Source: Staphylotrichum longicolle (Eukaryota; Ascomycota; Sordariomycetes; Sordariales; Chaetomiaceae). From it: a stretch of DNA of 64,000 bases. Numbering within the stretch: the stretch's first letter is position 1; every line of letters starts with the position of its first letter. Location: contig JAHCVI010000002.1 of NCBI GenBank assembly GCA_019096155.1, forward strand, positions 1,364,001 through 1,428,000. Reading direction: 5' to 3'. The notes under the pieces were generated by a model that did no database searches, was not told where the DNA came from, and worked only from the letters and a program-made list of their open reading frames with translations. Positions 1 through 11,502 of this stretch are shown in pieces. Made by a program: the position numbers and the translations under genes.

Positions 1-1379
1 GTCTGCGCACAACACCTTATCCTTACCTGGCTGCGCACAGAGGAGCACACGAATATCACCGAAATATTACATCGACGTTCCCGAACTGTTGGGAGAAGCC
101 GTGGCGTGCGCATCAGGGAGGGAGGTAGCCAACCTGCGGCCCTGTCACAGTCATTCAGAACTTGAAATCCCGGTCCAGCCAACATCAAACCCGCCAACAC
201 TCCTGTCGACAGCTGCCCACTGTCACTGTTGACCACTGCGGACCACGATCCGGACCTTTGCTGCGTTTTGCGCCAGCCCGCAAAACTCTGCAGACCCGAC
301 CTTTTCATCCATCCTCAGCGATTCTCATTCCATCACTGCGTCTTGGGCTTCCAGGTTATTCACCTCGCTACCGCACTCACCCCGTACCCCAGACGGAGCA
401 CCATCCAGCAGCCCTGCTGCACCGCACAGCTTATTTGCTCGGCTGTCCTGCCAAGGCCCACGCACGCAGCTACCCGGAGACAAGCTGCACCTCGAAGCGC
501 CCCCTCCGAAGCCCCGGAGACGGCACGCAGCGTCACGCCCGCCTTTCTTCGTGCCAGCCGCCAAGCCCGCATCAACAAGCCACGGGAGGTTGCCTTGTTG
601 TTCGATCGAGACAGAGACCGAGACGGCGACGACGGTGCTGGGGTGCACAGCGTCTGGCTGCTTCATCCCAGGTCCGCTCCCCCCCGGTCCTGTGGAATTT
701 GACGTCGTTTTCCCACTCTTTTCCCGCGTGGGAGCTCCTGCGCCTGGTTTTTGTGGACCTCGGAGCTGCTTCACCCCCAGAACCGGCATCCTGGAACTGC
801 CCGAATAGGGCCACTTGCATACGGCCTGCCACCTCATCTTCTGCCGTGGGCGACCCGGCCTGCCACCACACGGGCCATTCCCGGCCCATCCTCTCCACAG
901 CATCGACGCAACAAGTCGTACATGTCGGTACCTGGGTTGCCTTTCGTACCTGTACCCGCAGATACACCTGCTGCACGACGACAGGCCGACTGGCTCGGTT
1001 GCGCCTTGCTGCTTGCTGATCTCGCGTTGACTCGGCCTAGTCATCCATCGCCTTGCATCTACGGCCCTGGCCGGCCACCTTTTCACCCTTCTTTCTTCAA
1101 GACGTCTGTCCCACCCCCAAAGGGACCCGCCTCTGCCGGGAGCACCAGACTCGTTTATGACTTCCCCGCATTTCTGATCCTCTAAAAGGAAGGCCGGAAT
1201 ATCAGACAGCACTCGAAAAATGAGGCCAAAGGCGTCTCATCTCTTATAGTCCTCAACAACTCTCTTCTTAGAGCGGCCGTGGCGCTTTGCACCCAAGCCC
1301 CGGCCTAGCAAGAGCGGCTGACTTGAGCCCATCGACGCTCCCCCGTCTTGGGCTCTCATCCATTCCTTCTACCACCGCT
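1..1379. other. Left flank and 5' leader of the phospholipase C gene
   Basis: No conserved coding region was recognised here. Several overlapping open frames exist on both strands, but they read as Pro/Arg/Ser-rich noise typical of GC-rich DNA and none matches a known family. The stretch is rich in pyrimidines and probably holds the promoter and a long 5' untranslated leader of the downstream gene, including short upstream ATGs. A gene whose exons lie mainly left of the window cannot be excluded. Confidence 0.5.
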
Positions 1380-4300
1380 ATGACCGTCGCCTGCGATCTT
1401 CGCCACCCATTACCTCCCGCCATCTCAGCCATGGCGTCGCCCGAGACGCTTCAGACGCGGCGGGCCCGTCCCAGCCAGGTCAAGACGGACCTAGGCCCGC
1501 AGACCCAGCTCGTCGTTGTCCCGCCCTCGGCTATCAGCAATTCCTCCATCTCGCCCGACTCGCAACATGGGTCGCCCACCCAGTCAGTCGAGACCATCGC
1601 AACGGGCATGACCACCGGCAGCTCCATAATGGACTCCCCCGAACCACTCGAAGCCTGCCAAGAGCAGGACCTTGACGATGCCGACACCCTCGTCACCCCT
1701 TTCCAGCTCCCCGAGCCGATCACCGCCAAGCAGCAGCAACCGGACCAGACCATTGCTCAGCTGTCCAGAAGGACCAGTACCGCCTCGCTGAGCCAACCGA
1801 CCCTCAAGAACGCCGGCACAACGGCCATGGGCGAGGCGATGAAGATGAGCATCGTTCGGCGCGCATCGCATACCATCCGCAAAGTGGCCGTCTTGACGAA
1901 TAGGCGGCCCTCGTCGACTCACCCGGCGAGCCGTGATGGGAGTGTTGGACCAGGGGTCATGCGCCGGAGAGGAAGCATGAGCAATCCGAACACGCCTTAC
2001 GACGTCAGCCCCTTTGACAGCGACTCAGATAACGAGGCCGCGGTCGCAGCTGCAGATGATCGGGTTGGTGACGATGGGTCTCTGCAGGACGCCGGGCTGC
2101 CGATTTCGTCCGACGGCTTTGGGCTGATCCCTCTGGCCCTCCGCCAAGGCATGGCCCTGACCAAAGTCTCGAAGAAGAAAAGCACCAAGAGGATTACATT
2201 GTACCTCGATCCCGACACAGCCAAGATTTGGTGGGACAGGAACAAGTACCTCTACATTGATGACATCAAGGAGATCCGCACCGCCGAAGACATCCGTCAG
2301 TATCGACTCGACGCGGCGCTTCCCGAAACCGTCGAGCAGCGGTTCTTCTCGCTGATCTACACACTCCCGGGAAAGACCAACACCAAGCTGCTGCACCTCA
2401 TTGCCGACACCGACGAGGCGTTCCGGCAGTGGGTCGAGGCCCTCGAGACCATCTTCAAGCACCGCCAAGATTTTGCGACGAGCCTGATGTCGTTCAACGA
2501 CAAGGCTGTCCGCGCGTATTGGGGGATGGAGATGGAGAGACAGCATGGAAAGGTGCGCGCCGCCGAGAACGAGCACATCGACTTTGCCGGCGTTGAGCGT
2601 GTGTGCCGCAGCCTCCACATTCACGTAACCTCTGAGGAGCTGCGCAAGAAGTTCGACATGGCCAAGCGCCGAGGAGCCAGCTCGGACGATCTGCCGTCCG
2701 GCCGGAACCACAGCTCACGTCTCAACTTTGAAGAGTTCCTTGAGTTTGTGCGACTCATGAAGACCCGGGGAGACATTCGGAACATCTACCAAGCTCGCAC
2801 AAGCGACACCGAAGGCGGGATGACGAAGGACGAGTTCTTCCAATTCTTGCGTGAGGTGCAGTGCGAAAACGTCGATGACGACCTGCCCGCCTGGGAGAGC
2901 GTCTTTGTCCGCTTTGCGCGCAAGGGTAGGTCTAAGGACGCCGAGAAGCATAGCGCTGCCGGCGAAGAGACGATGGCCATGTCCGAGACCGCTTTTGCCA
3001 GCTTCTTGACGTCAACCTCAAACGAAGTGGTTCCCCGCGAGCCCCAGGACTACGTGCTAGACCGTCCCATGAACGAGTATTACATTTCGAGCTCGCACAA
3101 CACGTACCTAATCGGCCGCCAGGTTGCTAGCATTTCCAGCCACGAGGGCTACATCTCGGCTCTGCTGCGGGGTTGTCGCTGTATCGAGATCGACTGTTGG
3201 GACGGCGAGGACAACCAGCCCGTTGTGACGCACGGCCATACACTCACCACAAGCATCTCCTTCCTCGAGGTCATCAAGACTGTCAACAAGTATGCGTTTG
3301 CGAAGTCGCACTTTCCCCTGTGGATCTCGCTTGAGGTGCGCTGCAGCCCCAAAACTCAGATCAACATGGCCAAGATCATGATCGACATCTTCGGCGACAA
3401 GCTTGTGCGGGCACCTCTGGACCCCACCTCGGACCGCTTGCCATCGCCCTCGGAGCTCCTGGACCGCATCCTCATCAAGGTGAAGAAGTCGGACGAATCT
3501 GTCAGGACCATGGAGCGGCCCGGGCGTAGGCGCGGCAACAGCATGCCGTCGCCGTATCAGCGAGCACTGGCGATGGAAAACATGCCTGTCCCGGCGCCGT
3601 CGAGCCCCCTCCTAAGCCCATCCCTGGCCTCGAGGTCCAATCGCCAGATCAACACCATCACCGAAGGCATGGTTCACGAGCCGGCCAGCAGTAGCCCTAG
3701 TGAGTGCGACAGCGAAGGCGACGTGGGCTCGGTGAAGAAGGTCAGCAGCAAGATCCACCATACTCTGGGGGATCTGGGCGTGTATTGCATGGGCATCCAC
3801 TTTGACGGTTTCGACACGACCGACGCCAAGAAGTTCAACCACATCTTCTCGTTCAAGGAGAAGACGTTTGCCGAGAAGAACCAGCCTGGGGCGGGCAAGA
3901 GAGCGCTGTATCGCCACAACATGCGCTACCTGATGCGCGTGTATCCCAACGGCGGCCGCATCTCGTCAAGCAACTTCGATCCCCTGATCTATTGGAAGCG
4001 CGGAGTGCAGATGGCGGCCCTCAACTGGCAGACCTTCGACACGGGGATGCAGCTGAACCAAGCCATGTTTGACGGCGGGACGGCTCAGTCGGGCTACGTT
4101 CTCAAGCCGCTCGAAGGGCGGCAGATCCAGTTGATGCCCAACCTGTCCCCAGACGAATGCGTGGGCAAGCGCCCACGAAAGAAGGTTGCCTTTGAGATCG
4201 ATGTTATCTCTGCCCAGCAGCTGATGCGACCGTGGAACTTGGGCGAGAAGCGCACTCTGGACCCGTACATCGAGGTCGAGGTGTTGATGGCCGACGACAA

Positions 4301-4754
4301 GCGGAACAAGGCCGACGCAGCCGCGTATGCCGCAGCCCAGCAGATGCAACTCAAGCAGCGCACCAAGATCGTCTCCAACAATGGCTTCAACCCCGAGTTC
4401 AACCAGACTTGCTCTTTCGATGTCACCACCAAGTATCCCGACCTGATCTTCGTGCGCTTCAGCGTCAAGCTGGCCGACAAGGGATACAACGACAGGACTG
4501 CGCCGTTTGCCACCTACACGGTCAAGCTCAGCAACCTCAAGCAGGGCTACCGCACGATCCCGCTGTACAACCACAAGGGCGAGCGCTTCCTCTTCTCGAC
4601 GCTCTTCTGCCGGATCAAGAAAGGCCCCGTCACCGACATCATGGTGTCGTACCAAGAAGACACTCCCAAGAACGGCAGCAAGCTCAAGAACATCGGCAGG
4701 AACGTCTTCACCAACACGAGCCCTAAATCTAGCATGGATAGCGGCCGGACGTGA
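1380..4754 (+). CDS. PLC1: Phosphoinositide-specific phospholipase C (delta-like)
   Basis: Single-exon gene of 1124 aa, predicted to hydrolyse PI(4,5)P2 to diacylglycerol and IP3 at the membrane. After a disordered Ser/Pro-rich N-terminus the domains run in order: PH-like (about residues 245-370), EF-hand region (370-550), catalytic X box (560-705) with the two histidines of SSHNTYL (about 573) and VTHGHT (about 617), a linker of about 90 residues, catalytic Y box (797-910) with SSNFDP and ALNWQTFD, and a C2 domain (934-1075). This is the delta-type architecture, with an N-terminal extension usual in filamentous fungi. The open frame reaches upstream to 1287, but the codon there is TTG. The first in-frame ATG is at 1380, and a second at 1431 has a better context (GCCATGG), so either may be used. 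A GTGAGT overlaps the stop codon, so a small extra 3' exon is possible. Convergent with the Pfa3-like gene. Confidence 0.93.
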   Translation: MTVACDLRHPLPPAISAMASPETLQTRRARPSQVKTDLGPQTQLVVVPPSAISNSSISPDSQHGSPTQSVETIATGMTTGSSIMDSPEPLEACQEQDLDDADTLVTPFQLPEPITAKQQQPDQTIAQLSRRTSTASLSQPTLKNAGTTAMGEAMKMSIVRRASHTIRKVAVLTNRRPSSTHPASRDGSVGPGVMRRRGSMSNPNTPYDVSPFDSDSDNEAAVAAADDRVGDDGSLQDAGLPISSDGFGLIPLALRQGMALTKVSKKKSTKRITLYLDPDTAKIWWDRNKYLYIDDIKEIRTAEDIRQYRLDAALPETVEQRFFSLIYTLPGKTNTKLLHLIADTDEAFRQWVEALETIFKHRQDFATSLMSFNDKAVRAYWGMEMERQHGKVRAAENEHIDFAGVERVCRSLHIHVTSEELRKKFDMAKRRGASSDDLPSGRNHSSRLNFEEFLEFVRLMKTRGDIRNIYQARTSDTEGGMTKDEFFQFLREVQCENVDDDLPAWESVFVRFARKGRSKDAEKHSAAGEETMAMSETAFASFLTSTSNEVVPREPQDYVLDRPMNEYYISSSHNTYLIGRQVASISSHEGYISALLRGCRCIEIDCWDGEDNQPVVTHGHTLTTSISFLEVIKTVNKYAFAKSHFPLWISLEVRCSPKTQINMAKIMIDIFGDKLVRAPLDPTSDRLPSPSELLDRILIKVKKSDESVRTMERPGRRRGNSMPSPYQRALAMENMPVPAPSSPLLSPSLASRSNRQINTITEGMVHEPASSSPSECDSEGDVGSVKKVSSKIHHTLGDLGVYCMGIHFDGFDTTDAKKFNHIFSFKEKTFAEKNQPGAGKRALYRHNMRYLMRVYPNGGRISSSNFDPLIYWKRGVQMAALNWQTFDTGMQLNQAMFDGGTAQSGYVLKPLEGRQIQLMPNLSPDECVGKRPRKKVAFEIDVISAQQLMRPWNLGEKRTLDPYIEVEVLMADDKRNKADAAAYAAAQQMQLKQRTKIVSNNGFNPEFNQTCSFDVTTKYPDLIFVRFSVKLADKGYNDRTAPFATYTVKLSNLKQGYRTIPLYNHKGERFLFSTLFCRIKKGPVTDIMVSYQEDTPKNGSKLKNIGRNVFTNTSPKSSMDSGRT

Positions 4755-5664
4755 GTGCCTCAACTCGATGGATCTGTAGCCATGAATTTGGTTACACTCG
4801 GAGGGTTCTGCCTGCAAGACATCTTTTTTTTCCTTTTTTGTTTTCTCTCTCTCTCATAACCGGAGGCGTTTATTTGGTGTCGAAACGGGAACTGGAGGGC
4901 TGGGTTGGGATCGGATCTTCGAGATATTGCATGCACCGTCGACATGTCCTGGCGACCCCGAACGGACGGAACCTCTGATACCACCATTTGATGATACCCG
5001 CATTGCGAGGCTTGCAACATTTTTTTTTCATTTGATGAACTGGCGCGAGGGCTATAGACAGGGAAAGAAGCAAGAAAAAACGGTGGTCCTGTTTTGCACA
5101 TTATGATGTCTTTTTCTCATATTTCTTCTCTCCTCACACTCACACACATTATCTCTCTCCCCACTCTCTTTCTTGCTGAAGGGTTCTATTTTAAATCTCC
5201 TTTGGGGGAAGAGAAAGGTGCAGTGGTCATCCAGTTCGGGTGCCGGGAGGGGGAGAACAGGAGGGGTTGCATGGACAAAATAAGGGACACGGGTATACTA
5301 CCAGGGAAGCATAAACAGAGCATTGGGTCGGTTGGGGAAGTGCAAGTGTGTATTTCATCCCCTTTGGACGGGTGGGGATATCTGGGCATGTGCTGTCGCG
5401 AATTATCGGGTTGGGTTGGGTTTGACGGCGCCAATGCATGCATGGCAGCAGGGCAGGGCTTCGGCTGCCTTCCGACATTATCTTTTCCTCTTCTTCGTTG
5501 CTGCTAGTCGGCGCGCTCAACTTTTGATGAAAGAGTTTTTTTTTTTCCCTTTTCGATTTTTCTTGTTCATTGATTTGGGACATGGTGGACATGGCGCATC
5601 TTTACCTATTGACGGGCGGGAACGGGGGAAAGAGGGTGTTTGTACATTGTACAACGGCGTTTTT

Positions 5665-5695
<31 letters not shown>

Positions 5696-6668
5696 CGACC
5701 TCCCTGGAGGGGCCTGGCTCAAGGGATTCCCATCCATGTGTTTTCGGTTTCGGCGGCATTTCTTTTGAGACTGCATTTGCGGGGGGCTAAGGGGATAATG
5801 AGATGCATCATATCACATTTCACCTCATCATCATTACATGTCTGGTTGGCAACTGGATGTCATGTCATGTGTTTCTGTCTCGTTTCATTGCCGGGCTTTT
5901 ATGGAGTTTACCGGCGCGCATACTACATACATACAGTACTTACGCAGCTGATGGCCTGGCCGACCCACCCATGTGTCTGTCGGCCGGGAGTGTCTTTTTT
6001 ATATTCATCACCAGCGGCTCACGCTGCAGAGTCGAGAGACCGCTTGATTGTCCCTGTCCACTGCTTGCCCCCTCTTTGTGGTGATGTGATGACACCCAGT
6101 GCTGCTCCGTCATTGCTTGCTCGCGCTATGGAAATATCGCTTGAGTGACGCGGTGGACTTGACTTGCCCCATACGACAATGGGAGCTGAAGCTTCACGAC
6201 AGCGGTCCAAAAAAGGGGGGGACACTGATCGGAACGACAAAGACAAAGGGAACGGAACAAGACGCGGGACGTCAGCTGGTCACTCACTCTGTCGACCATG
6301 TGACAGGACACCTCAGGGTCAAAGAAACGGTGAGTGGAATTTGTGAGGGGATGGGTATGTTACATAGTGAAATTCAGACCATGGTATCCAAGACGGTCGA
6401 TACAGAGCTCGCTGATCGTGAGTTCACGGATAAGAACAGGGCAGAGCCATTCTCTCTGGGCGAGGAGCCATAGGCTCATCATACCGCTCAAGGTAACTTC
6501 TACGCCATATTTCAGGCAGAAGCTCATCACACCCACCCTCTAGCGCTGTTCAACACTAGCAACATCCATCCATAGCAACAACCAAGATCGCTCAAGAAAG
6601 CACGCTGAATTCCAGAAAGAACCCAAATATATAAGATTAAAACATTCAAAGTCCAATAAGTGGCTGTG
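4755..6668. other. Convergent intergenic region / 3' UTRs
   Basis: About 1.9 kb between the convergent phospholipase C and palmitoyltransferase genes. It is T-rich and pyrimidine-rich and includes a CT run near 4845 and the trinucleotide array listed separately. Open frames here are short, lack family resemblance and are driven by the repeat. No gene is supported. Confidence 0.6.
5665..5694. repeat. (ATC)10 microsatellite
   Basis: Ten perfect ATC units lie in the noncoding 3' region between two convergent genes. Length polymorphism between strains is likely. It produces artificial poly-Ser and poly-Ile frames on one strand and poly-Met on the other. Confidence 0.95.
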
Positions 6669-8671
6669 CTAATCCACCCCATCATCATCACCACCTCCAC
6701 CACCACCACCACTCTTCCCACCGTGATTCCCTTGATAACCCCCAAAACCATTTGCGCCTCCAGGTCTCGCCAACCCAGGCGACCCAGGCCCCCTCAACAA
6801 GGCACTTGCGTCTCCGCCCCGGCCCCAGCGTCCATTACTAACCACGTTCATAGTTCTCCTTTCTGCGTCCGCCTTTTGCGGCTGCTGCTGCTGCTGCTGC
6901 CGCTGTTGTTGAGTACGATCATCCGCATTCTTGGTGTCGTAGTTGTCGCCGTCGTCGTCGTCGTCGTCGTGTCCCTCGTAATCATCTTGGCGGTCAATCT
7001 CGTCGAGCTCGTCCTCGATCGTCCTGCCAGCCGGGCTGAGCCTCTTCATCGAAACGGCCTCGCCCCGACCGCCGACGCTGTGCTGATCGGCATACAGGTT
7101 CGGATCGCGCCCGAGGATGCGGTCGGCCTTGCTGGGTGATTTGCGGCCGGGGGACGGAAGCGGTGATGATGCACCATTTGCGCGGTTGGCGCTGGAGTAG
7201 TGCGTCGTCTGAGGGTGAAGATAGTGCCTCCCTGCACCGCCAACCAACCCCGGCGTTGCAGGAGAGGCAACAGCAGAGGAGTCATCCGCCCCGGGGCCCC
7301 AGCCCGCCATCCTCTCCCGTTCGGCCTGCTCGGCCCGCTCCCGCGCCAAGCGCTCCCGCGCGTCGAGCCAGCGCGGGTTTGCCTCCCAGGTCCAGCCGTC
7401 GCCAGAGGTGTTGCATATGGGCCATGGCCACAGCCACGGGTTGGGACCGAACAGGTGGAGCAGGTTGCGGCGGGGGCCGAGGTCGAAGGCGTTGGGCAGG
7501 CGCGTCGAGTCCTGCTCGTCCAGGTACTCCTCGTGGCGCAGGCGGGCGCGATGGCGCTCCATCTCGTCATAGGTAAAGCGGCGCGAGCCGGCTTGGAGTT
7601 GGGGCCCGCGGTGGGGTCCCGCTGCGGGCGAGGCGGATTCCGAGGCGTAGCGGTGCGGGGAGTGGGAGGGATCCGGGCGGAGCTCCTCTCCTTCCTCCGG
7701 GCGGGTGATGCCCGGTAGGGCATTCTGGTGAATGTCAAGCAGCTGTTGGCCGTACGAGGGGAGAGACACGCCTTGGCCCGGGGTATGCTGGTTGATGTAG
7801 GTCTGGTGCATGGTGCGGCGCAGCGGCGAGAGGTAGCGGGTCTTTTCGAGGCACTCGATGGTGGTCTGGCCGCGGGCGGCGAGGTAGATGTGCCAACTCG
7901 TAAAGGCGCCGATGACCACACCGATGATGCCCGAGATGACACAGAGGATAATGTAGTTCACGGGCAGCAGAGTCTCGACGTAGGCGGTGTTGGGGACGAA
8001 CAGTTCCTCCCAGACCCAGGCGCCGGACGCGGCGAAGCAGAAGAGGCTGAAGAGGGTGGTGTAGATGAGAAACAGCAGGAAGGGCTTGTGGTTGCGCAGG
8101 CCGACGCAGGTGGCCAGCCAGGGGCAGTGGTGGTCCATCTTGAGCACGCAGCGGCGGCAGGTGGAGCAGTGGTGTGCGCGGTCGGGCTTGCGGGCCTGGC
8201 ACTTCTTGCAGAAGCGCAGCTCGCCGTTGGACTTGACGGTGAAGGAGGTGGCGGTCGGAGCGGCGTGGGTCGGGAGGGTGCTGTAGCCATTGTCGTTTGT
8301 GGTGCTGCCGGGGGGCGTGAAGACGGCGGTGGTGTAGCACCAGTTGGCGAGGAGGTAGAGGGCGGTGCCAAAGGTGCCAGCGGTCTTGCCTGGGAGAGGG
8401 GGAAGGGTTGGTGTCAGTAAGGCACCGAAGGGTGGGCTGGGAAAAGGGGAACGGGAAAACAGAGAAACGCACCGAGCCACGACACCTTGGTCTGGCTAGA
8501 GCACAGCGAGACCAGCACGGCGACAGCCCATGTGGTCAGGCCGTAGACAAAGACGAGCGGGAAGTACTTGGCGCAAGCGCAGCAGGAGCGCTCGAGCCTG
8601 CGAGCGAAGCGGCGGGCCGAGGCCATGGTCGGGGAGGAGGGATCGGATGGGGACGGCGGCGTTGCATCCAT
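6669..8671 (-). CDS. PFA3: DHHC palmitoyltransferase, Pfa3-type
   Basis: Protein S-acyltransferase of 639 aa, two exons (8671-8473 and 8389-6669). The 83-nt intron has donor GTGCGT and an acceptor preceded by CCCTCTCCCAG. Splicing restores the run WLG-KTAGTF in phase 1. Four membrane segments are visible: two before and two after the cysteine-rich domain. That domain carries CKKCQ..KPDRAHHCSTC and the catalytic DHHC at about residues 152-155, followed by a TTIE motif after the last segment. Yeast Pfa3 palmitoylates the vacuolar fusion factor Vac8, so a vacuolar-membrane role is inferred from family. The C-terminal half (about 350 residues) is a disordered cytosolic tail with acidic, poly-Gln and poly-Gly tracts, longer than in yeast. 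The start at 8671 is a true ATG; a second Met 15 residues on (8626) would also fit. Confidence 0.9.
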
Positions 8672-9231
8672 CAGTCGGTATCAGTCAAACAGTTGGGGTC
8701 GCTATCGGTCCATGATGGACGGCCTTAGTGGCATCTGTACCGGGCGATGAAGTGGGAAAAAAGAGATGAAGTTCAACAGAAATCCCGGCACGTTGGAACT
8801 CGAACCACAGGAGCAGGGGTGCTGCGCCGCGACTGCCGTCAGCCTCAACCCGGAGCCCAAAGAGCCAATGGAGCCAATGAGATCGGCGGCGGAAGAGATT
8901 GCCTGACTCCGCGGGACGCTCGGGCCATGCCCGCCCCTGCGACGCCCTGGACGCCCTGAGTGCCCCTGCCGAGTCCCCTGAGATTGCCATCGCATTTCAG
9001 GTCCCTCAACGATCCACTGCCCGACCCACTGACTCCAGTTCAGGATGGTCAAGATAAGGTTAACGTTGTTCGACGCTGCTGCCTCGATGTTACTTGTACA
9101 AAACAGTATCTACAAAAACCTCAAAAAAGCAATCTTATGATGCCCGCTTGGTGCATTCCTCCCAACTACCACCAGCTCGTCCTTGCCCGGTCCTCGTCGG
9201 GCTCCTAGCTGCTGCGCCAGCCCTGGGCCTC
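8672..9231. other. Intergenic, promoter of the Pfa3-type gene
   Basis: 560 bp between the 3' end of the zinc-finger gene (both genes on the minus strand) and the Pfa3-type start. Nothing beyond presumed promoter and 3' UTR sequence was seen. Confidence 0.5.
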
Positions 9232-10485
9232 CTACTCCATGAGCTGCTGCTCCTTGATCCACGCCCCCTGCGACGTCTTAAAGCGCTCGCGGGCTTCGTC
9301 GGGTACCGAGAACTTGGCGGTGCCGTCGCCGTGCTTCTCCGTCGTGTCGATGATGCCGCCGTCAGCTGGTCCAGGAACTGCCGGTAGTTGTCCGTCTTGC
9401 GGATCTCGCACTTCGCGCCCGGCGCCACGCGTGCGCAGTGAGCGCCGCCACTGTGTCGAACAGCGGCAGCAGCGCGGACACTGCACTCTCGCCAGGCCGC
9501 TGTGCCGAGCCGAGAGCAGGTGCGTGCGGAGACCGGCGCCGGACGGGAACGACTTGCTGTTGTCGGGGCTTGTTTAACACACCATCTCACGCCGGGGAAC
9601 GGTGGCGGAAATGGCACTTACGGGGCGGTCGTGAGGGCACTTGTACTTGTTGGTGTACTTGACAAAGTACACCTTCGGGTCCCACTTCGGGTTGTTAGGA
9701 TCATGCGGCGCCCACTCCTGCTCCGCCTTCGGGGCCGGCGCCTCAAGAGCCTGCAGCTGCTGGGGGCGCGGGCGCACGGCGGCGGGCGCATCTGGGAAGA
9801 GGTTCTTCTTTTGGGCCCACGGATTGCCAGCCTGCTTCTGTGTGTTGCTGGCGCTGAAACTGGCACCGGCACCGGCACCGGCACCGGCACCGGCCGTGGA
9901 GAAAGCGGGCTGCTTGCGGGCGAGCTGGGGGAACTCGACCTCCTTCATGGCGAACGTGACGGGGTTCGGGCGCACCGTGCCCTCTGCCTTGGGCCGAAAC
10001 GCCGAGAGGTTGGAAGTGCCAAACGCGCCATTCTTGGCCTTGGAGGGGAACTGCGTGAAGTCGTTCTTCGCGGGCGCGTCAGGGTCTTCGCCGCGGTGGC
10101 GACGCTGGAGCTCTCTGGAGAAAGCGAGCCTCGTCTCGCGATGGGCGACATAGTCGTCGTTCGTGATTCTCTTGCAGCGATTCTTTTCTATGTGCTCCAT
10201 CAGGCCAGCGACCGAGACGAAGCGCTCATTGCAGCCAGGGCAAGGCAGGTCCTGCGGGGCCGGGTGAAACTTGGAAACGGCGTGTTAGTGTTTCGAGGAA
10301 GGGCGAGATCGGGGCAGAGTTACCTCTCTATGATGGCGATCCTCGCCCTCCGGGGTGGAAAAGAGCTGCATGCACAACGAGCAGTGGTAGTGGCGATTGC
10401 CCTTGTCCCGCTGTTCGCTCCAGTGGGCCACGAGGGCAGCCCTGCTCTCCGCCTCGAGCTTGCATTCCTTGCAAGTGGCCACCAT
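9232..10485 (-). CDS. C2H2-type zinc-finger protein, last exon with three frame changes
   Basis: Model of three exons: 10485-10324, 10269-9622, 9552-9232, with introns of 54 nt (donor GTAACT) and 69 nt (donor GTAAGT), all phase 0, giving 376 aa. Exon 1 has CKEC and YHCSLC fingers, exon 2 has CPGC..FVSVAGLMEH and a Gly-Ala tract, and the end of exon 2 with exon 3 forms CPHDR..GAGLRTHLL, then VQCPRC. After that point the recognisable protein hops frame: LFDTVAALTAH lies in the -1 frame, CEIRKTDNYRQFLDQLTA in the next -1 frame, and GIIDTTEKH is back in the original frame, which then stays open to the stop at 9232. Three single-base losses explain this exactly. The family is a fungal multi-finger protein of unknown function, probably nucleic-acid binding. 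The product as written has about 35 scrambled residues that remove the last finger. Confidence 0.75.
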
Positions 10486-11502
10486 GATGTCGGGAGGGTA
10501 CGTAGCGGTGGAATGAAGAGAGAGGGTGTCAGTTCTAGGTGGGAAAGAAGTGAGAATCCCGGGGACCCTCAAAGAAGAGGAGAATGAGCAATACTCTCTG
10601 AAAGGAACGGGAGTTGTTGAGGTGATGGGATCCCGCCCGGAGCCTTTGACCGCTCAAAGATTCGTGAGAAATAAAACCTTTGAGGAAGGAACAATGTGAT
10701 GCTGTGGGAGCAGCCTTTGCCTTCGGAGCAGGAGCAGGCCGGTTTTGGGCTCCGCTTATACCATTGTTGTCGCGGTAACTTCACTATGCTCGTGGGAACA
10801 GATTAGACACCAGAACGGCTGTATAACACATCAATCAAGCCCACCTTCAGCTGGTTTTTCGCCCCGCCTCTGGAGATTGACTATCACAGATCCTCGAGTA
10901 ATTCGCTAATGATAGTAGTTCAAGACTTGATCCAAACCGCAATCTGGACTTCGTGTCATTCCTAGGTTGGATCTTTGGTACCGGCTGGTACCTGACTGGT
11001 TCAAGCTTCCGGGCCAAGCTCCGATGAACCCGGCCCCACATCGCCGTGAGAGACCCACTCTGCCGGTCACAGCTCCGTCGCAAACGGGGGATGCGCCAAC
11101 AGCCCTGCGAGGGTCTTTATACTCATTCTGAAGCGGCAACTGAAACATCAAAACGAGGGACCAGTTATGTCAGTTTTCCATATGCTTTCATGCCCCCAGT
11201 ATAAGTAAGAAACGTAAACCTTTTTCTGGAGTGTAGTGGTGCTGCAGGCCCTCAGCGGCTCAGCTTGTAATTATCCTTGTTGCAACTTGGCCGCTTTTAT
11301 TCGCAATCGCAACCGCAACCCACACCCGCCACAGCCACTTCCCCTCGTCATCAGCAACCCGTGTCACAATCACGCGTCTCGCCAACTAGCCAGATCGCCA
11401 ACTTCCCACTGCTTTTAGCTCCGATACCATCAACATCATCAGGCAGAATATCTTTACCATCACAAAGTAAAGTTGCCAAACCGAAGCGCATCCACCGCCG
11501 CA
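10486..11502. promoter_or_regulatory. Divergent promoter region
   Basis: About 1.0 kb between the divergent zinc-finger (-) and E2 (+) genes. Open frames are under 85 codons and unconvincing. The last 200 bp are CA-rich and look like a 5' leader of the E2 gene. No specific site could be assigned. Confidence 0.4.

Noticed and set aside
162..1212. Overlapping open frames of 85-295 codons on both strands at the left edge
   Set aside because: Arg/Pro/Ser-rich, mutually overlapping, no domain or conserved pattern. This is usual for GC-rich leader DNA.
1287..1379. Extension of the phospholipase C frame upstream of the first ATG
   Set aside because: The frame begins at TTG. Fungal nuclear genes normally need ATG, which is found at 1380.
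5570..6148. A 192-codon frame with a poly-Ser stretch
   Set aside because: The Ser run is the translation of the (ATC)10 microsatellite, and the rest has no family features.
7728..8420. 230-codon frame on the plus strand opposite the palmitoyltransferase
   Set aside because: Antisense shadow of the conserved DHHC exon.
8795..8825. Minus-strand GGTTCGAGTTCC, a B-box look-alike
   Set aside because: No acceptor or D arm in the expected positions.
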